This document shows positions 17,682 to 28,201 of a DNA stretch of 35,325 nt, piece after piece. The translations under genes were made by a program, and so were the position numbers. This DNA is from Entamoeba invadens IP1 (taxonomy: Eukaryota; Evosea; Mastigamoebida; Endamoebidae). Position 1 is the stretch's first letter, and each line of letters opens with the position of its first letter. The notes beneath the pieces were generated by a model. The model saw only the letters and a list, made by a program, of their open reading frames with translations. It ran no database searches and was not told the DNA's origin. The stretch is taken from NCBI RefSeq assembly GCF_000330505.1, contig NW_004443692.1, positions 653,990 to 689,314 on the forward strand. The letters are read 5' to 3'.

Positions 17682-19339
17682 ATGCGTTACATTTGCGCAG
17701 TACCTTTTGATTTCTCAGGGGAAGAAGTAGTTTCTTCACTCACTTGTTTGCTTATAAATACCCAATTATATATTTTTTCATCTTTTTAAAACGAATTTCA
17801 CGATAAGTGGCCGCATATAAAATAGAGTGGCGGGTTGAGCGAGCTGGGCGTTGTTACGAGGAAAAATGCCAACAGTATATTAACCCGAGTTATTCCCCGA
17901 GTCCCTCGCCACTTTCGAGTGATGTTTCCATTTCCGAAAATGACGAGAAGAAGGCAGGTGACTCAGATTTTAGTCGTAAATTCAAGCCCCATGTGAAAAA
18001 TATTGCAAAAGGTGATTATTATGGGCTTTTAGGGTTAGGTACCGTCAGATATGAAGCAACAGAAGATGACATTCGTCAAGCTTACAAGAAGATGTGTTTG
18101 ATTCATCATCCAGACAAGAATGGAGGGGATGATACTATGTTTAAACAACTTCACGAGGCTTACGCGATTCTCTCGAGTCCTGATAAGAGAAAAGCATATG
18201 ATAGCACTGATGATACAGACGACACAATTCCTTCAGACAAAACGTATTCTGAAAAGGACTTTTACGCAGTGTTTGGTGCCGTTTTCAAGAAGAATTCGAA
18301 GTGGTCGTTGATCAAACCCGTCCCACAACTTGGCGACGACTTAACGACAGACGCCGAAGTGATTTCCTTCTACAACTTTTGGTATGGATTTAAGACGTGG
18401 AGAGAAATGGCACCGGAGGAGATGTATGACATTGATGAGGCAACGTGTCGAGAAGAGCGGCGGTGGATGAACAAAGAAAATGAAAAGAAGACGACTAAAC
18501 TCCGTAAAGAGGAAGCTAAACGGATATGGCGACTTGCTGAATTAGCGCACAAGAAAGACCCCCGAGTCATCAAAATGAAGCAACGCGAAATCGAAGAGCG
18601 AGAACGGCTTAAAAAGGAGAAGAGTGATCGCAAGAAGGAGTTACTACGACAGCGCGAGTTGGAACGAATTGCTCTTGAGAATGAAAGAAAACGGATACTT
18701 GAAGAAGAACAACGACAGAAAGAAGAAGCCGAGAAAGAGAAGCTTCGCGCGCGCGAGCAGATTGAAACGATAGTTTTAAAGAGTCGAAAAGTCCCCGAAG
18801 AATTGAATTGGGCATTGAATAACGTTGTTGTTCAATTTGAAGAAGGTGAACTGCACACATTAGTTCAAATGCAAGAGAAGTCTGTGATCGAATTTGTAGT
18901 GAAAAAAGTGGATGAATATATCAAGAAAAAGAAAGCGGACGAAGAGAAATATCTCTCGAGAAATGTCTTGGACGAGTGGAGTTCCGCAGACGTCGAGTTG
19001 TTCAAAAAGGGGTGCAAAAAATATCCACAAGGCACGGAGAGGAGATACGGCAGAATTGCAATGTATATGAAAACAAAAAACGAATTCCAAGTCATCGAAT
19101 ATGCAAAGGCTTTGAATGCAAAAATGCATAGCAAAGAGGAACAAAAAGAAGAGGTTCTCGAATGGGAAAAAGAACAACAAATTGCTTTACAAAACGCAAT
19201 CAAAGAACTCGCTGGGTATAAAGGGTCTGACAAATGGGATAAAATTGCACTAAAAGTTACTGGGAAAACTAAAAAACAGTGTATCGAAAGAGTGCAATAC
19301 CTCAAGAAGCTTGCAAATGAAAGAAAAATGGCGAACTAG
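17682..19339 (+). CDS. Zuotin/DNAJC2 (MPP11)-type ribosome-associated J protein, two exons
   Basis: Hsp40 partner of the ribosome-associated complex, which stimulates an Hsp70 at the tunnel exit. Exon 1 is 17682-17745 (MRYICAVPFDFSGEEVVSSL) and exon 2 is 17808-19339; total 531 aa. Exon 2 alone has no ATG before the J domain, and a TAA stop lies just upstream in frame, so an upstream exon is required. Domains: an N-terminal UBD-like WRVERAGRCYEEK; a J domain with HPD at about residues 122-124 (CLIHHPDKNGG); the zuotin homology region (FYNFWYGFKTWREM; CREERRWMNKENEKK); a charged helical ribosome-binding region; and two C-terminal SANT/Myb repeats (DEWSSADVELFKKG; GSDKWDKIALKVTGKTKKQC). The SANT repeats make it DNAJC2-like rather than yeast Zuo1-like. 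Confidence 0.92.
17746..17807 (+). other. Intron of the zuotin gene (62 nt, AAG acceptor)
   Basis: GTTTGCTTAT donor and CACGATAAG acceptor. One nucleotide of exon 1 plus two of exon 2 make a Leu codon, joining VVSSLT-L-AAYKIEWR. No TAG acceptor is available in frame. Confidence 0.75.
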
Positions 19340-19659
19340 ACAATTTCTATATTGTTTTAAATTTTTACTATTGAGAAGTGTTTTGTTTACTTATGATTAA
19401 TTAATCATATTTTAATTATTAATTTTTTTGTTTTTTTTATGTTCATTTTCATATGTTTTTAATAATTAAATTTTCAAATAAAAACGAATTTGACTCAAAA
19501 TATTTGAAAAGGCTGAAACCATATAATTATAATAAAAAAGTTATACTTTACTATAAACTGGAAGGCGAGAAGAACGAAGAGAAAACGGGGAAACAATTGG
19601 ATTGAAAAAGAAAGAAGAAAAAATCGGGTTGAATAGAAAACTCGTAGAACTGAAAAAGC

Positions 19660-21303
19660 ATGTTTGTCTTATTAAGTTTTGTAGCCATTTGTATGGCCGC
19701 TAAACAGCGGACGATATCAGTGTATCACACGGATGATAAGTGGACGATATCCAGAGTCAACGATCCCGAGGCTGTAGCTGTAGCGTCGTACAAATACACA
19801 CGGAACGAACAAGGGTATACTGAGCTTCGTATAACAACCAACAAAAAGTATAGCGACAAAGAGCAAATGTTTGCTACAGGCTTTGCTGATGGTTATTTCT
19901 CTGCTTATGATATTAATAATCATCAATCGAATATGGACACGTGGTATATAGGTCATTATTTAGATAATAAACCATACCCAAAGTCTCTTTACAACTACAT
20001 TCAAAGTAACATTGATTACATCAATAAGAAGATTGAAGACAATGCAGGAGACGCTTATTGGACAAGTGTCGACTTAGTAATGGAACAAGTGAGAGGGATA
20101 ACAGCGGGTCATAATTTGGCTGTCTCATTGGACAAACAAATGACCTTCTTTGATATGTTCTTCTATGAGAGTTATGGTGACTTGTTAGATTTAACTGCAG
20201 TTCTTCCTGGTGATGATGGTGTTGTGAGAGAAATGTGGTACAAGAAATACGCAAATGATTCAAACGCATTCCACTTGCAATGGAAAATGAGAACGAAGTG
20301 CTCTGGTCTTGTGAAGTACGTCAAAGACAAACATGATATTTATGTTTCTCAAGCTGCTTGGTTCTACTACGGAGCTATGACTCGTGTGATGAAGTACTTT
20401 AATATCCAACTGAGTTCGGACTATTTGTCTGCGAAGGAAGTCTCATTCTCGTCATACCCTGGGTTTGTGTTTTCATTTGACGATTTCTACATGACGTCGA
20501 ATAACTTGGCGATCTTTGAAACGACGTTTTCGAACTTCAACACGGACTTGAATAAATTCATTGTCCCGGAGACTATTCTCGATTGGTTAAGAATTGTTGT
20601 CGCCGTTAGACATTCTGATAACGGAGATGACTTCTTTGAATCATTTAAAAAAGAAAACTCGGGAACATACAACAACCAGTGGATTGTGGTTGATTATGAT
20701 TTGTTGAATAGCGTCGAGGACGGAATACCAGAGAAGACTTTCACTGTATCGGAACAATTGCCAGGGTATATGTATTTCCAAGACTTCTCAAAAAGCCTGG
20801 AGGAAACAGGGTACTTCGGGTCATACAATTTGCCGGCAATTCAAGAAACCATCGATATGAGTAACTTGATGGAACACGCGCAAACACCAAAAGACAAATT
20901 CTGGAACTCACCAACGGAATGCTGCAGAGCTAACATTTTTAGAGCAAATGCACCAGCTGTTAACGATATGGATGCGATGAAGAAGATGATGAAGTACAAC
21001 AAATGGCAAGATGACATCAACTCAGTCACTCCAGACGGAATTAAAGACTCCGGTGCGGCTATTGGAGCAAGGTACGACTTGAGAGACCAAGCTATTGGAG
21101 CACTCCCATTCGGTCAGATGGACGCAAAAATTTGTGAGAAGGCCGGATTTGATAAACTCCGATTCCACGTTGAAGCTGGACCAACTCATGACGACCAAGA
21201 GGTACTTGATTTCAATACATTCCCATCACATAACTGGAACTGGGGAACTGATGGTGTTGTGAAGGTGTGGAATTTCGAGTGGGAAGAGTTTGTCCCTAAA
21301 TAA
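19660..21303 (+). CDS. Phospholipase B-like (PLBD family) Ntn hydrolase, secreted or lysosomal
   Basis: 547 aa. The signal peptide is MFVLLSFVAICMA. The body follows the lamina-ancestor/PLBD family known from Dictyostelium PlbA and mammalian PLBD1/2, which are lysosomal hydrolases that self-cleave to expose an N-terminal Cys. The predicted nucleophile is Cys214 in MRTKCSGLVKYVKDKHDIYV, followed by the conserved AAWFYYGAMTRVMKYF. Late family motifs are present: ECCRANIFRANAP, then GAAIGARYDLRDQ and the C-terminal SHNWNWGTDGVVKVWNFEW. Length is typical (about 540-590). A single exon starting at the ATG at 19660. Substrates in amoebae may be phospholipids, but several PLBD proteins have weak or unproven activity. 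Confidence 0.9.
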   Translation: MFVLLSFVAICMAAKQRTISVYHTDDKWTISRVNDPEAVAVASYKYTRNEQGYTELRITTNKKYSDKEQMFATGFADGYFSAYDINNHQSNMDTWYIGHYLDNKPYPKSLYNYIQSNIDYINKKIEDNAGDAYWTSVDLVMEQVRGITAGHNLAVSLDKQMTFFDMFFYESYGDLLDLTAVLPGDDGVVREMWYKKYANDSNAFHLQWKMRTKCSGLVKYVKDKHDIYVSQAAWFYYGAMTRVMKYFNIQLSSDYLSAKEVSFSSYPGFVFSFDDFYMTSNNLAIFETTFSNFNTDLNKFIVPETILDWLRIVVAVRHSDNGDDFFESFKKENSGTYNNQWIVVDYDLLNSVEDGIPEKTFTVSEQLPGYMYFQDFSKSLEETGYFGSYNLPAIQETIDMSNLMEHAQTPKDKFWNSPTECCRANIFRANAPAVNDMDAMKKMMKYNKWQDDINSVTPDGIKDSGAAIGARYDLRDQAIGALPFGQMDAKICEKAGFDKLRFHVEAGPTHDDQEVLDFNTFPSHNWNWGTDGVVKVWNFEWEEFVPK

Positions 21304-21810
21304 ACAATTGCTTTCGAATTTTATTGTTTTAAATTCACGATGCGATAAAATTAATAATTTTAAATGTTAAAAAGATATTAAAATTTATATCGCATTAAAA
21401 AAATGTTAAAATTTGAAATGTAAATAAGATATTTTGTGTGTTTGATGTTATTAAAACACCTTTCTGAATTAAACTAAACAAAAAGTGAATGTTCAAGACC
21501 AAAACATATCTTTGAATAGTCATTTAATGCTTAATATGTTTTATATTATCAGAAAATTCAATTAAACACTGATTTTATTTTTAATTGTAGTTTTTAATAT
21601 AAAAATAATAACTGTCGATTATTAAAAAATCACATTGAACATACATTGTTCATTGAAGACAGAGTCTTCAATGTTGTAATAAATTTGTTCTATTTTGAAT
21701 AACAAACAATGATAATATTTACTATTTGAACATAATTAAAAAAGAAAAAATAATTAATAAAAAAATGTTTTTTTGTAGTTAAAAGAACTATTAATTTAGG
21801 GTTTATTTAC
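21304..21810. other. Intergenic region, no gene seen
   Basis: AT-rich. Around 21635-21675 the sequence AACATACATTGTTCATTGAAGACAGAGTCTTCAATGTTGT contains an inverted stretch (TTGAAGAC/GTCTTCAA) able to form a compact hairpin. Otherwise featureless. Confidence 0.45.
21650..21674. repeat. Short perfect hairpin in the intergenic region
   Basis: CATTGAAGAC and GTCTTCAATG pair perfectly (10 bp) around a short AGA-containing loop. It lies about 350 nt after the PLB-like stop and 140 nt before the 98-aa gene. Role unknown. Confidence 0.55.
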
Positions 21811-22165
21811 ATGTCACTATTGGACCTTTTTAAAAATCAACAAACCGAGGAACCTATTGAAGAGGAAGGTTTTTGGGAAGATGAGCAATTTCAAAATGAT
21901 GAAATAGTCGAGATGAATCCAGTTATAGAAATTGAGGAAAAAGTTGACACCAACATATGGGCTGATTTCAATATAGACAAGGTGTTTGTTTTTTTATTGT
22001 TGTTAGTGTATATAATTAAAGAGAAATGAATTAAAAAATAGGACCGGATGGAAAGAGTTTGTGCGGACAAGGGAATTTGGGAGAAACTGGGAAGACACAC
22101 AAACACAAGCGTTCAAGTCGATAAGTCAAGAGAAGTACAATATGAAAAAGAAGAGTCTTAAATGA
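21811..22165 (+). CDS. Unrecognised small acidic protein, two exons (98 aa)
   Basis: Exon 1 (21811-21983) encodes MSLLDLFKNQQTEEPIEEEG, then FWEDEQFQND and TNIWADFNIDK. Exon 2 (22042-22165), reached through a 58-nt GTTTGT...TAG intron, adds a Val across the junction, then TGWKEFVRTREFGRNWEDTQ and a Lys-rich end (KYNMKKKSLK). The N-terminal half is very acidic and the C-terminal half basic, with regularly placed Trp residues. The exact phase fit and the shared Trp-acid style on both sides argue that the join is right. It looked at first like the small acidic proteasome protein DSS1/SEM1, but the DSS1 core does not match. No family named. Confidence 0.7.
21984..22041 (+). other. Intron of the 98-aa gene (58 nt)
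   Basis: GTTTGTTTTT donor and AAAAAATAG acceptor, phase 2. Confidence 0.75.
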
Positions 22166-23456
22166 TTGTGTTATTTATCATATAGTTTGTATTTTGGTTC
22201 TTTACATTTCAATTATTCAACATTATCTTAGTTACAAAACTATACAATTGAGATGAAAAAACATATTTAAAAGTATGTGTAATATTCGTTTTACACAATT
22301 GGTTTTGGATGAATTTTTGGAATTATTAATTGTATGACTAACGGTTATATTAGACTAACACGCTAATTAATGGTGTCGAAGTTAAGTAAGCTAATTATTG
22401 TTTTTTCTTTTGACCAAAAAGAAACATAACACTTTTCTGTTGTAACTGGTAATGTAATGCAGTTTGTTTTGATTCTTTTTAACTATTTTTTCGAACGAAA
22501 TTAACGTCAATGCATTAAGACAACTTTAATTAGACATTACAACTTTATTGTTGTAATTTGAATGGTGTTGAAAAGTGGCTTTAATTACTTTTTCACAAAA
22601 GTTCAAACAATTTGAAATCAAAAATGTATCTAACTCAGATGTAATGAAAAGTTTAGTTGAATTTTTTGATAAATTGTTTTTTAAAAAAGTCAGATCATCT
22701 AACCCATAGCGAAACTACACCCATTGGTTGTTTGCTTAAAACATGATAGTATAATCTCTTGATGGTGTACAATGAACTTATCATTGTCAAACAAATGATT
22801 AACATAACAAGAAATAAAACTTTTTGATAATGTATTTCACAATAGCATCTGTGGTTAATAGTTGTTATTATTATAATAAAAAAATAGTATAATAAGTTAT
22901 AATAACTTATAAAAATAATAACAGTCTATTAATAGTTAAAATTTGCCAACCTCAAAAACAAAAAAAAACAACTTTTTTTGTTTTATTTTTGGATTATTAT
23001 AATAATAAAAATATCATAATCTTTCTAAATTTAAATTAACGAAAGATCTTAAGTAGTTTTAATTAATTTACATTGTTTATAACTATTTATAGTTGTTTAT
23101 AATTAAAAAAACAATAAAAAGGTCAACGTAAATTATTTTTATTTAGTAAAAATAATAAAAATTTAATGATTTTTAATTAAGACAATTAACTATTAATTGT
23201 AGCAATTTTTTCATGAAATTATAAGTTTTATTTTGTTCATAAACATTTTAACAAAAAGTATTATAAAAAAGTTAAATCATAATCTTTATATCAGAAAAAC
23301 ATTTGAATGAAATAAAAAAATGAGTTTTGAATAGTAAATTATAATACTATTTTTACTATATTTTTTGGTTTGAAATCTTTTTCAAAAAAACGGCTTTTTG
23401 GTTAATATTTTTCTTAAAATAACGTGTTATTATTTTAAGAATAATTATACCTGTTT

Positions 23457-23645
23457 TCAAATTATAATTAAATTATAACAACAAATACAATGAATATATA
23501 ATTCTTGAACTTTGTGTATGGGGTCAAAATGGAGATTATCGGCATTAAGTTTCAAATCAGGGTTTGTGGCCTTCCAAAAAATAAAAAGTTCCCGTTTTAA
23601 CGTACCAATGGCTACATTTTTGCATTGTTCAGTCTTATTATCCAC
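23457..23645 (-). pseudogene. Possible gene relic (short coding-like island)
   Basis: About 60 open codons, including TLKRELFIFWKATNPDLKLN and DNLHFDPIHKVQELYIH, in an island clearly GC-richer than its surroundings. There is no ATG at the start of the open frame, and an in-frame TGA lies just upstream. It looks like a fragment of a decayed gene. The family is not recognised. Confidence 0.3.
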
Positions 23646-24085
23646 AGTTCAACGGCAAATAATAAAAGATCATTTATGGATATCTTGTGTTTTAATACCC
23701 ATAAAATATTTATAAGAAATATTTTTTTTTTTAAGAATAGGAGTGGGTAGCAATGGCAATACTTTTAAATGAGAATCCCAAAATATTTATTTTTTTATAG
23801 CGTGACACTACTGCAAATTTTGTCTTTTTTTCAATTATTATTTCTTATTTTTTTGAGTGTTATAAAACAGTTGCATTTGGTTTTAAGAGAATACTATGAT
23901 TATTATTGTTTTTTTGTTTCATTTACAACAAAATATAATTTAAATTATAAGGTATTGAATTGTTTTGGTCAAGAGTTGTTACAAAACACATCATACGAAT
24001 AAAAAGAGGCAATTTTGTTTAAAGGAAAAATCAAAAAATAGAAATCGCAGAGATTTGAAGTTTGTTTTTTTTTAAAGAAGAAAAA

Positions 24086-24241
24086 ATGACAAATTTGGAA
24101 GAAAAACGTCATTTTAAAACATTTTTAGACTTCGCTCATACTGTTCTAAAAATGCCATACTTCCCTAAAAAGGCTTTTTTCGACGGAGTTTTTAACCACC
24201 CTGCAAACTGTTGTACAGAATTTAGACTAATGGGAGCTTGA
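24086..24241 (+). other. Short ORF or relic (51 codons)
   Basis: An ATG-initiated frame reading MTNLEEKRHFKTFLDFAHTV, then KMPYFPKKAFFDGVFNHP and an NCC-containing end. Base composition is mildly coding-like. It could be chance, a relic, or an unrecognised microprotein gene. Confidence 0.25.
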
Positions 24242-24617
24242 TGGTAAAAACGTATGGTTTGGTAATATAATGCTTCTGTTAAACACCATAAAACGGGTTT
24301 ATTACCAGGTTTTATAAACTAAAGAATAATAACTTCAAATTACCAAAAAATGCCTTTGTCTTTTCATTCCCAAAAGTATCATTCCTTATTAATAAGCCAA
24401 TGAAGCATCCTTTGAAATTCCTGCAAAATTGTGGACATATGATATATTTTTAACAAGCAAAACGCACTTATGGGTTGAATTTGAAAAGGTGGTTGTACTC
24501 TAAAGGTTAAGATAACATTTATAATGCAGTTAGGTGGTGGGGAAACCTCGGGGTTCAAAAAACACAAACGGTGTCCCAAAATAAAAGATTAGCCACTATA
24601 TATCTTTGGCCAAGACT

Positions 24618-25337
24618 ATGAAACTGGATAAACAATTGATGAATACAACAATCGTCACGTTTTTTGGAGAATGTGGTTGTGGCAAGACTTCTCTTATCAA
24701 GAGATATGTTCAAGGTATAGAAGTCAAAGAGTACGAACCAACCATTGAAGACTTCTATAACACCACTGTTGACTTGGATGGGAAAGAAATCAATTTGAAA
24801 CTCATTGACACCGCCAGTGGTGATTCGTTCAAGCCTTTAAGAGACAGGTTTATTGAAAAGACGGAAGTCTTTGTATTTGTATATTCAGTGGACAACTACT
24901 TTTCGTTCAAGAACGTTGAAAAGAGTATTGAACTAACCATCGCCCAGTACAAAAAAGTGAAAAGTCCAAAGAAAGTAAATGTATACCCATCTTTCTTGGT
25001 AGTAGCCAACAAAATAGATACCAACAACAGAGAGGTCTCAATGCAAGACGGAAAGGAAATTGTTGAGAAAATCAGTGACAGATTCCCTGCTGCGTATTAT
25101 GAGACGTCTGCTAAAGAAAACTTGAAGGTCGATTATCTCTTTGAAACGATTGCAAGAGGCTCTGCGAGAAAAAGATTCCATTATAAAACAGAGGGAGTCA
25201 GCAAAAGACGTGCTATCAGATTGGAAAAGCCTATTATTGACGAGGAATTTAAAGAGGAAGAGGAACAGATGTCAAAGTGTGCCTCTTTTAAAAAGAAAAT
25301 CAGAACCTCTTTTGTTGACGCCTTCTCTCGGCTTTAA
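24618..25337 (+). CDS. Atypical Ras-like small GTPase, paralogue A (239 aa)
   Basis: Ras-superfamily G domain starting at the ATG at 24618. G1 is GECGCGKTS (P-loop, residues 17-25); switch I has YEPTIEDFYNT (Thr of PTIED kept); G4 is ANKID; G5 is ETSAK. G3, normally DTAGQE, is DTASGDSF: Ser replaces the invariant Gly60 equivalent and Gly replaces Gln61. The Ras Gly12 position is Cys. These changes are expected to impair hydrolysis and the switch II move. The C-terminus has no Cys-containing prenylation motif (ends DAFSRL) but is basic (FKKKIRTSF). The tail contains RLEKPI, shared with the paralogue at 27075. It belongs to the Ras/Rap-like branch by switch I, but no closer family is named. Confidence 0.88.
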   Translation: MKLDKQLMNTTIVTFFGECGCGKTSLIKRYVQGIEVKEYEPTIEDFYNTTVDLDGKEINLKLIDTASGDSFKPLRDRFIEKTEVFVFVYSVDNYFSFKNVEKSIELTIAQYKKVKSPKKVNVYPSFLVVANKIDTNNREVSMQDGKEIVEKISDRFPAAYYETSAKENLKVDYLFETIARGSARKRFHYKTEGVSKRRAIRLEKPIIDEEFKEEEEQMSKCASFKKKIRTSFVDAFSRL

Positions 25338-27074
25338 ATCTGTATCATTCCAACAACCCTGTTAATTTGTGTTTTATTTGTTTTGTTGTTTAGTTATTTA
25401 CTTTATATTTCACTTTATTATATCTTTTAAGACAAGAAACAAATACACAACATTCTAGTAAAGGTTCAAATTAATTATATGTCTTTATTTTGATTTAAAC
25501 GTGTCTTATATTGATTTATAAGTTAAGAACGACAAAGAAAAATAAAATCAATTATCAGATAAAGGAAGTGGTATATTAGTAACTAAAGTCATAAACTCTC
25601 ATTTAAACAATTACATCACATTTTTAACAAGTGAATGTAAAAATATATTTAACTTTTTCAAAATGATTCGTAATGAGTGTCATTTTTATATTATTTTCAA
25701 ACACCGAGCCGTTAAAACTAATTACTATCCTTTAACAACATAGTTATAAAAAAACAATAAAAAGTAATTTTATTCGAACTGCTGCGTTAAGACTATAAGA
25801 GTTTGTATATATTAGGCTAAACAACAAAGAAATAAACTTACAAGGTTCTTGATTCTAATTATATCATAAACTTACCATCTTCGAATTACCCCTATAATTA
25901 AACAAATTGTGTTGTAAATAAATTAATAAATATACTAGACTTGTTGAACAATATAATCAAATTCTCTATATTTATTGCTCCCCACTTTAAATATGTTTTG
26001 AATTGTTCTTAATTTAAAACGTATCAGATGGTATTTTTTTGTTATTTCAAATTTTTATATATATTAATATTTTTTGAAAAAAGGTAGTCATGTTATATTT
26101 GTCATTTTTACTTTTGGTGATAAACCATTTCTTTTTAATTACAAAGCAAAATTGGCTCTGGTGTTGTTACTTTAAATACGATAAATTATTTATAATAAAA
26201 ATATTAGATATTGTTATTAATTTCTGCCATTATCCAATTATCAGGTATTTTGAATAAAAAAATGCTTTTTATAATAATAGTTAAAAGATGCCTTTACAAA
26301 AACACCTTTTTCACATTCATTATTTTATTATTTGTTCTCGTCATTGATATAAATTCGTTTGTGTTGGGTCATTTCTTTTTGCTTTCATTTGAATAAAAAT
26401 ATTAATACAAGCGGTTAATGACAATGATGAATTTGATTTCAAGACCTAAGACCCGTTACAATAAGTAGGGCATACCCACTCTTAGATGAAGTTTTTCGAT
26501 GTTATAATGACTGCAAATAATAATTTAATAATACTTGAACAATAAGACGAAAATAACCAAAGAATTACTTTATCAACAATCAACTTTGTGGAGTACATTA
26601 AATGACCTTGTAATTATCCTATTTATTTGAAATTCATTATAATTAATTATATTATAACCAAATTGAGAATAAACTATTAAACATTGAAGGTCGCTTTTCG
26701 AAATCCACCTTAATATTTGTGCCAATGTTTTGTGTTGGTATAAACCCAGGGTGTTTTTGTTATTTTAAAGAAAAATTTTTGGATCGAGAAGTCCTGGATT
26801 TTTGAAAATATCTTTGAAAAAGTTTTGTCAAAACCCCATTCCATAATTGGCCACTTACCGGATAAAAACAGGGCTTTTTATCCACTTACTTTGTAATTAT
26901 CTCATAATGAACTTTTACTTAAATAATTACTGATGGGGGTGACAATTCTGCCTTATTTTCGGGAACGAAAAAGTATTATATTTGTAAATAACTTCCAAAA
27001 CAAACACAAGATATAATTATAGGTTTATGGAAGTATAAAAGGATAATCCAAACTGCCAAATCCAAAAGGTGAAG
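25338..27074. other. 1.7-kb spacer between the two Ras-like genes
   Basis: AT-rich with no intact gene. A GC-richer island at about 26690-26890 (AGGTCGCTTTTCGAAATCCACC; GGCCACTTACCGGATAAAAAC) has broken frames on both strands and may be a relic or upstream regulatory sequence for the second GTPase. No RNA gene is recognised. Confidence 0.45.
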
Positions 27075-27752
27075 ATGGTGAACGTGACGTTTTTTGGAGC
27101 TGCGTCGTCTGGGAAAACATCGATAATCAAAAGATATGTTCAAGGCACAACAGTCACAGAACACATCCCAACCATAGAAGATGTCTACAACACTTCAATT
27201 GATTTAGAAGAAAAGGAGATTTATATGAAAATAGTTGACACTACAAGTGACGAAGGACTTGCTTCAATGAGAGAAACGCATTTCTCTTCGAGTGATGTCA
27301 TTGTGTACGTATATTCAGTCGAAGATGAAGATGCATTCAAACGTGCCCAAGAAGATATTGGAGTGTGTTTGTCCATCATATCAAAAAACATCAAAGAACT
27401 CAAAGACTACCCAACAATTTTTATCGTCGCAAACAAAATTGACACGAAGTCAAGAACTGTCTCAAGAGAAGAAGGAAAACTACTTTTGGATAAAGTGAGA
27501 GGGGTGTGCAAGACTAACTACTTCGAAACTTCAGCACTTGAAAATTTGAAAGTCAATTTCCTTTTCGAGTCTATAGCAAAGGGTGTTGTTAAGTCGACTA
27601 TCAAACAAAGGTCCAGCTCTGCAAAGCCAAGAATCAGAAATGAAAAGAGAAATGGTATGAGACTAGAAAAACCAATTGTCTTCTATGAACCAATTGAAGA
27701 GCCTAAGCCTCGCTTCTTGTCAAGACTCTCATTCAAAAAAATCCATGTTTGA
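27075..27752 (+). CDS. Atypical Ras-like small GTPase, paralogue B (225 aa)
   Basis: Starts at the ATG at 27075 (MVNVTFFGAASSGKTSIIKR). G1 is GAASSGKTS; switch I has HIPTIEDVYNT; G4 is ANKID; G5 is ETSA. G3 is DTTSDEG in place of DTAGQE, so the Gly60 equivalent is again Ser and Gln61 is Asp. The Ras Gly12 position is Ala. The tail carries MRLEKPIVFYEPIEEP, and the protein ends SFKKIHV with no prenylation Cys. It shares KRYVQG, PTIED, LKVNFLFESIA/LKVDYLFETIA and RLEKPI with the upstream paralogue, so the pair arose by tandem duplication and has since diverged. The shared loss of the G3 glycine suggests selection for an altered switch cycle rather than decay. Confidence 0.88.
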   Translation: MVNVTFFGAASSGKTSIIKRYVQGTTVTEHIPTIEDVYNTSIDLEEKEIYMKIVDTTSDEGLASMRETHFSSSDVIVYVYSVEDEDAFKRAQEDIGVCLSIISKNIKELKDYPTIFIVANKIDTKSRTVSREEGKLLLDKVRGVCKTNYFETSALENLKVNFLFESIAKGVVKSTIKQRSSSAKPRIRNEKRNGMRLEKPIVFYEPIEEPKPRFLSRLSFKKIHV

Positions 27753-28201
27753 ATGTTGACATTATTTATTGTAAATTCTGCATATTGCTTTGGTTGTATT
27801 ATTAATAAAAATACTTTTTTGCTTTATAAATGCCCAAAGCTATACAAAACATTTAAAACATATATGCTAAAATTATAAAGAATTGTTAGTTCTATACTAT
27901 AATTTGATTAATAATAAACTACTCAATTATTAATTTTGATTTTGAATTAAATATAATAATTTTTATTATTAATTTTTAATTAATTTATAATTCTAGTTTA
28001 TTATTGTTATTGTTTTTTAAAATTATAGTTTAATTCATTACATCTTTTTTTAAAAGAACAATATTATTTTACACAGAAAAAATAATAACAAATTACTCAT
28101 TAATTTAGTTATAATAATAATATTATTATTTATTTATTGGATATTCTAATACTATATAATAAATATATTATTACATTATAAATGTAAATTCAATAACACA
28201 A
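27753..28201. other. Convergent AT-rich intergenic region
   Basis: About 450 bases between the 3' ends of the second GTPase gene and the TMK gene. It is nearly all A/T with many TAATA/ATTAT words, and TTAT-type palindromes at 28105-28135. No gene. Confidence 0.5.

Larger units (their letters stand above)
22166..24617. other. 2.4-kb gene-poor AT-rich region
   Basis: No intact gene. Mostly A/T homopolymer-rich sequence. Two GC-richer islands with short open frames stand out (23457-23645 minus, 24086-24241 plus) and are listed separately. No tRNA-like or rRNA-like sequence was recognised. Confidence 0.5.

Noticed and set aside
21811..22165. DSS1/SEM1-like protein from the acidic, Trp-containing N-terminus
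   Set aside because: The joined protein is basic at the C-terminus, and the spacing of Trp and acids does not match the DSS1 core.
26211..26396. 61-codon hydrophobic ORF in the Ras spacer
   Set aside because: Its composition matches random AT-rich DNA and it has no flanking coding signal.
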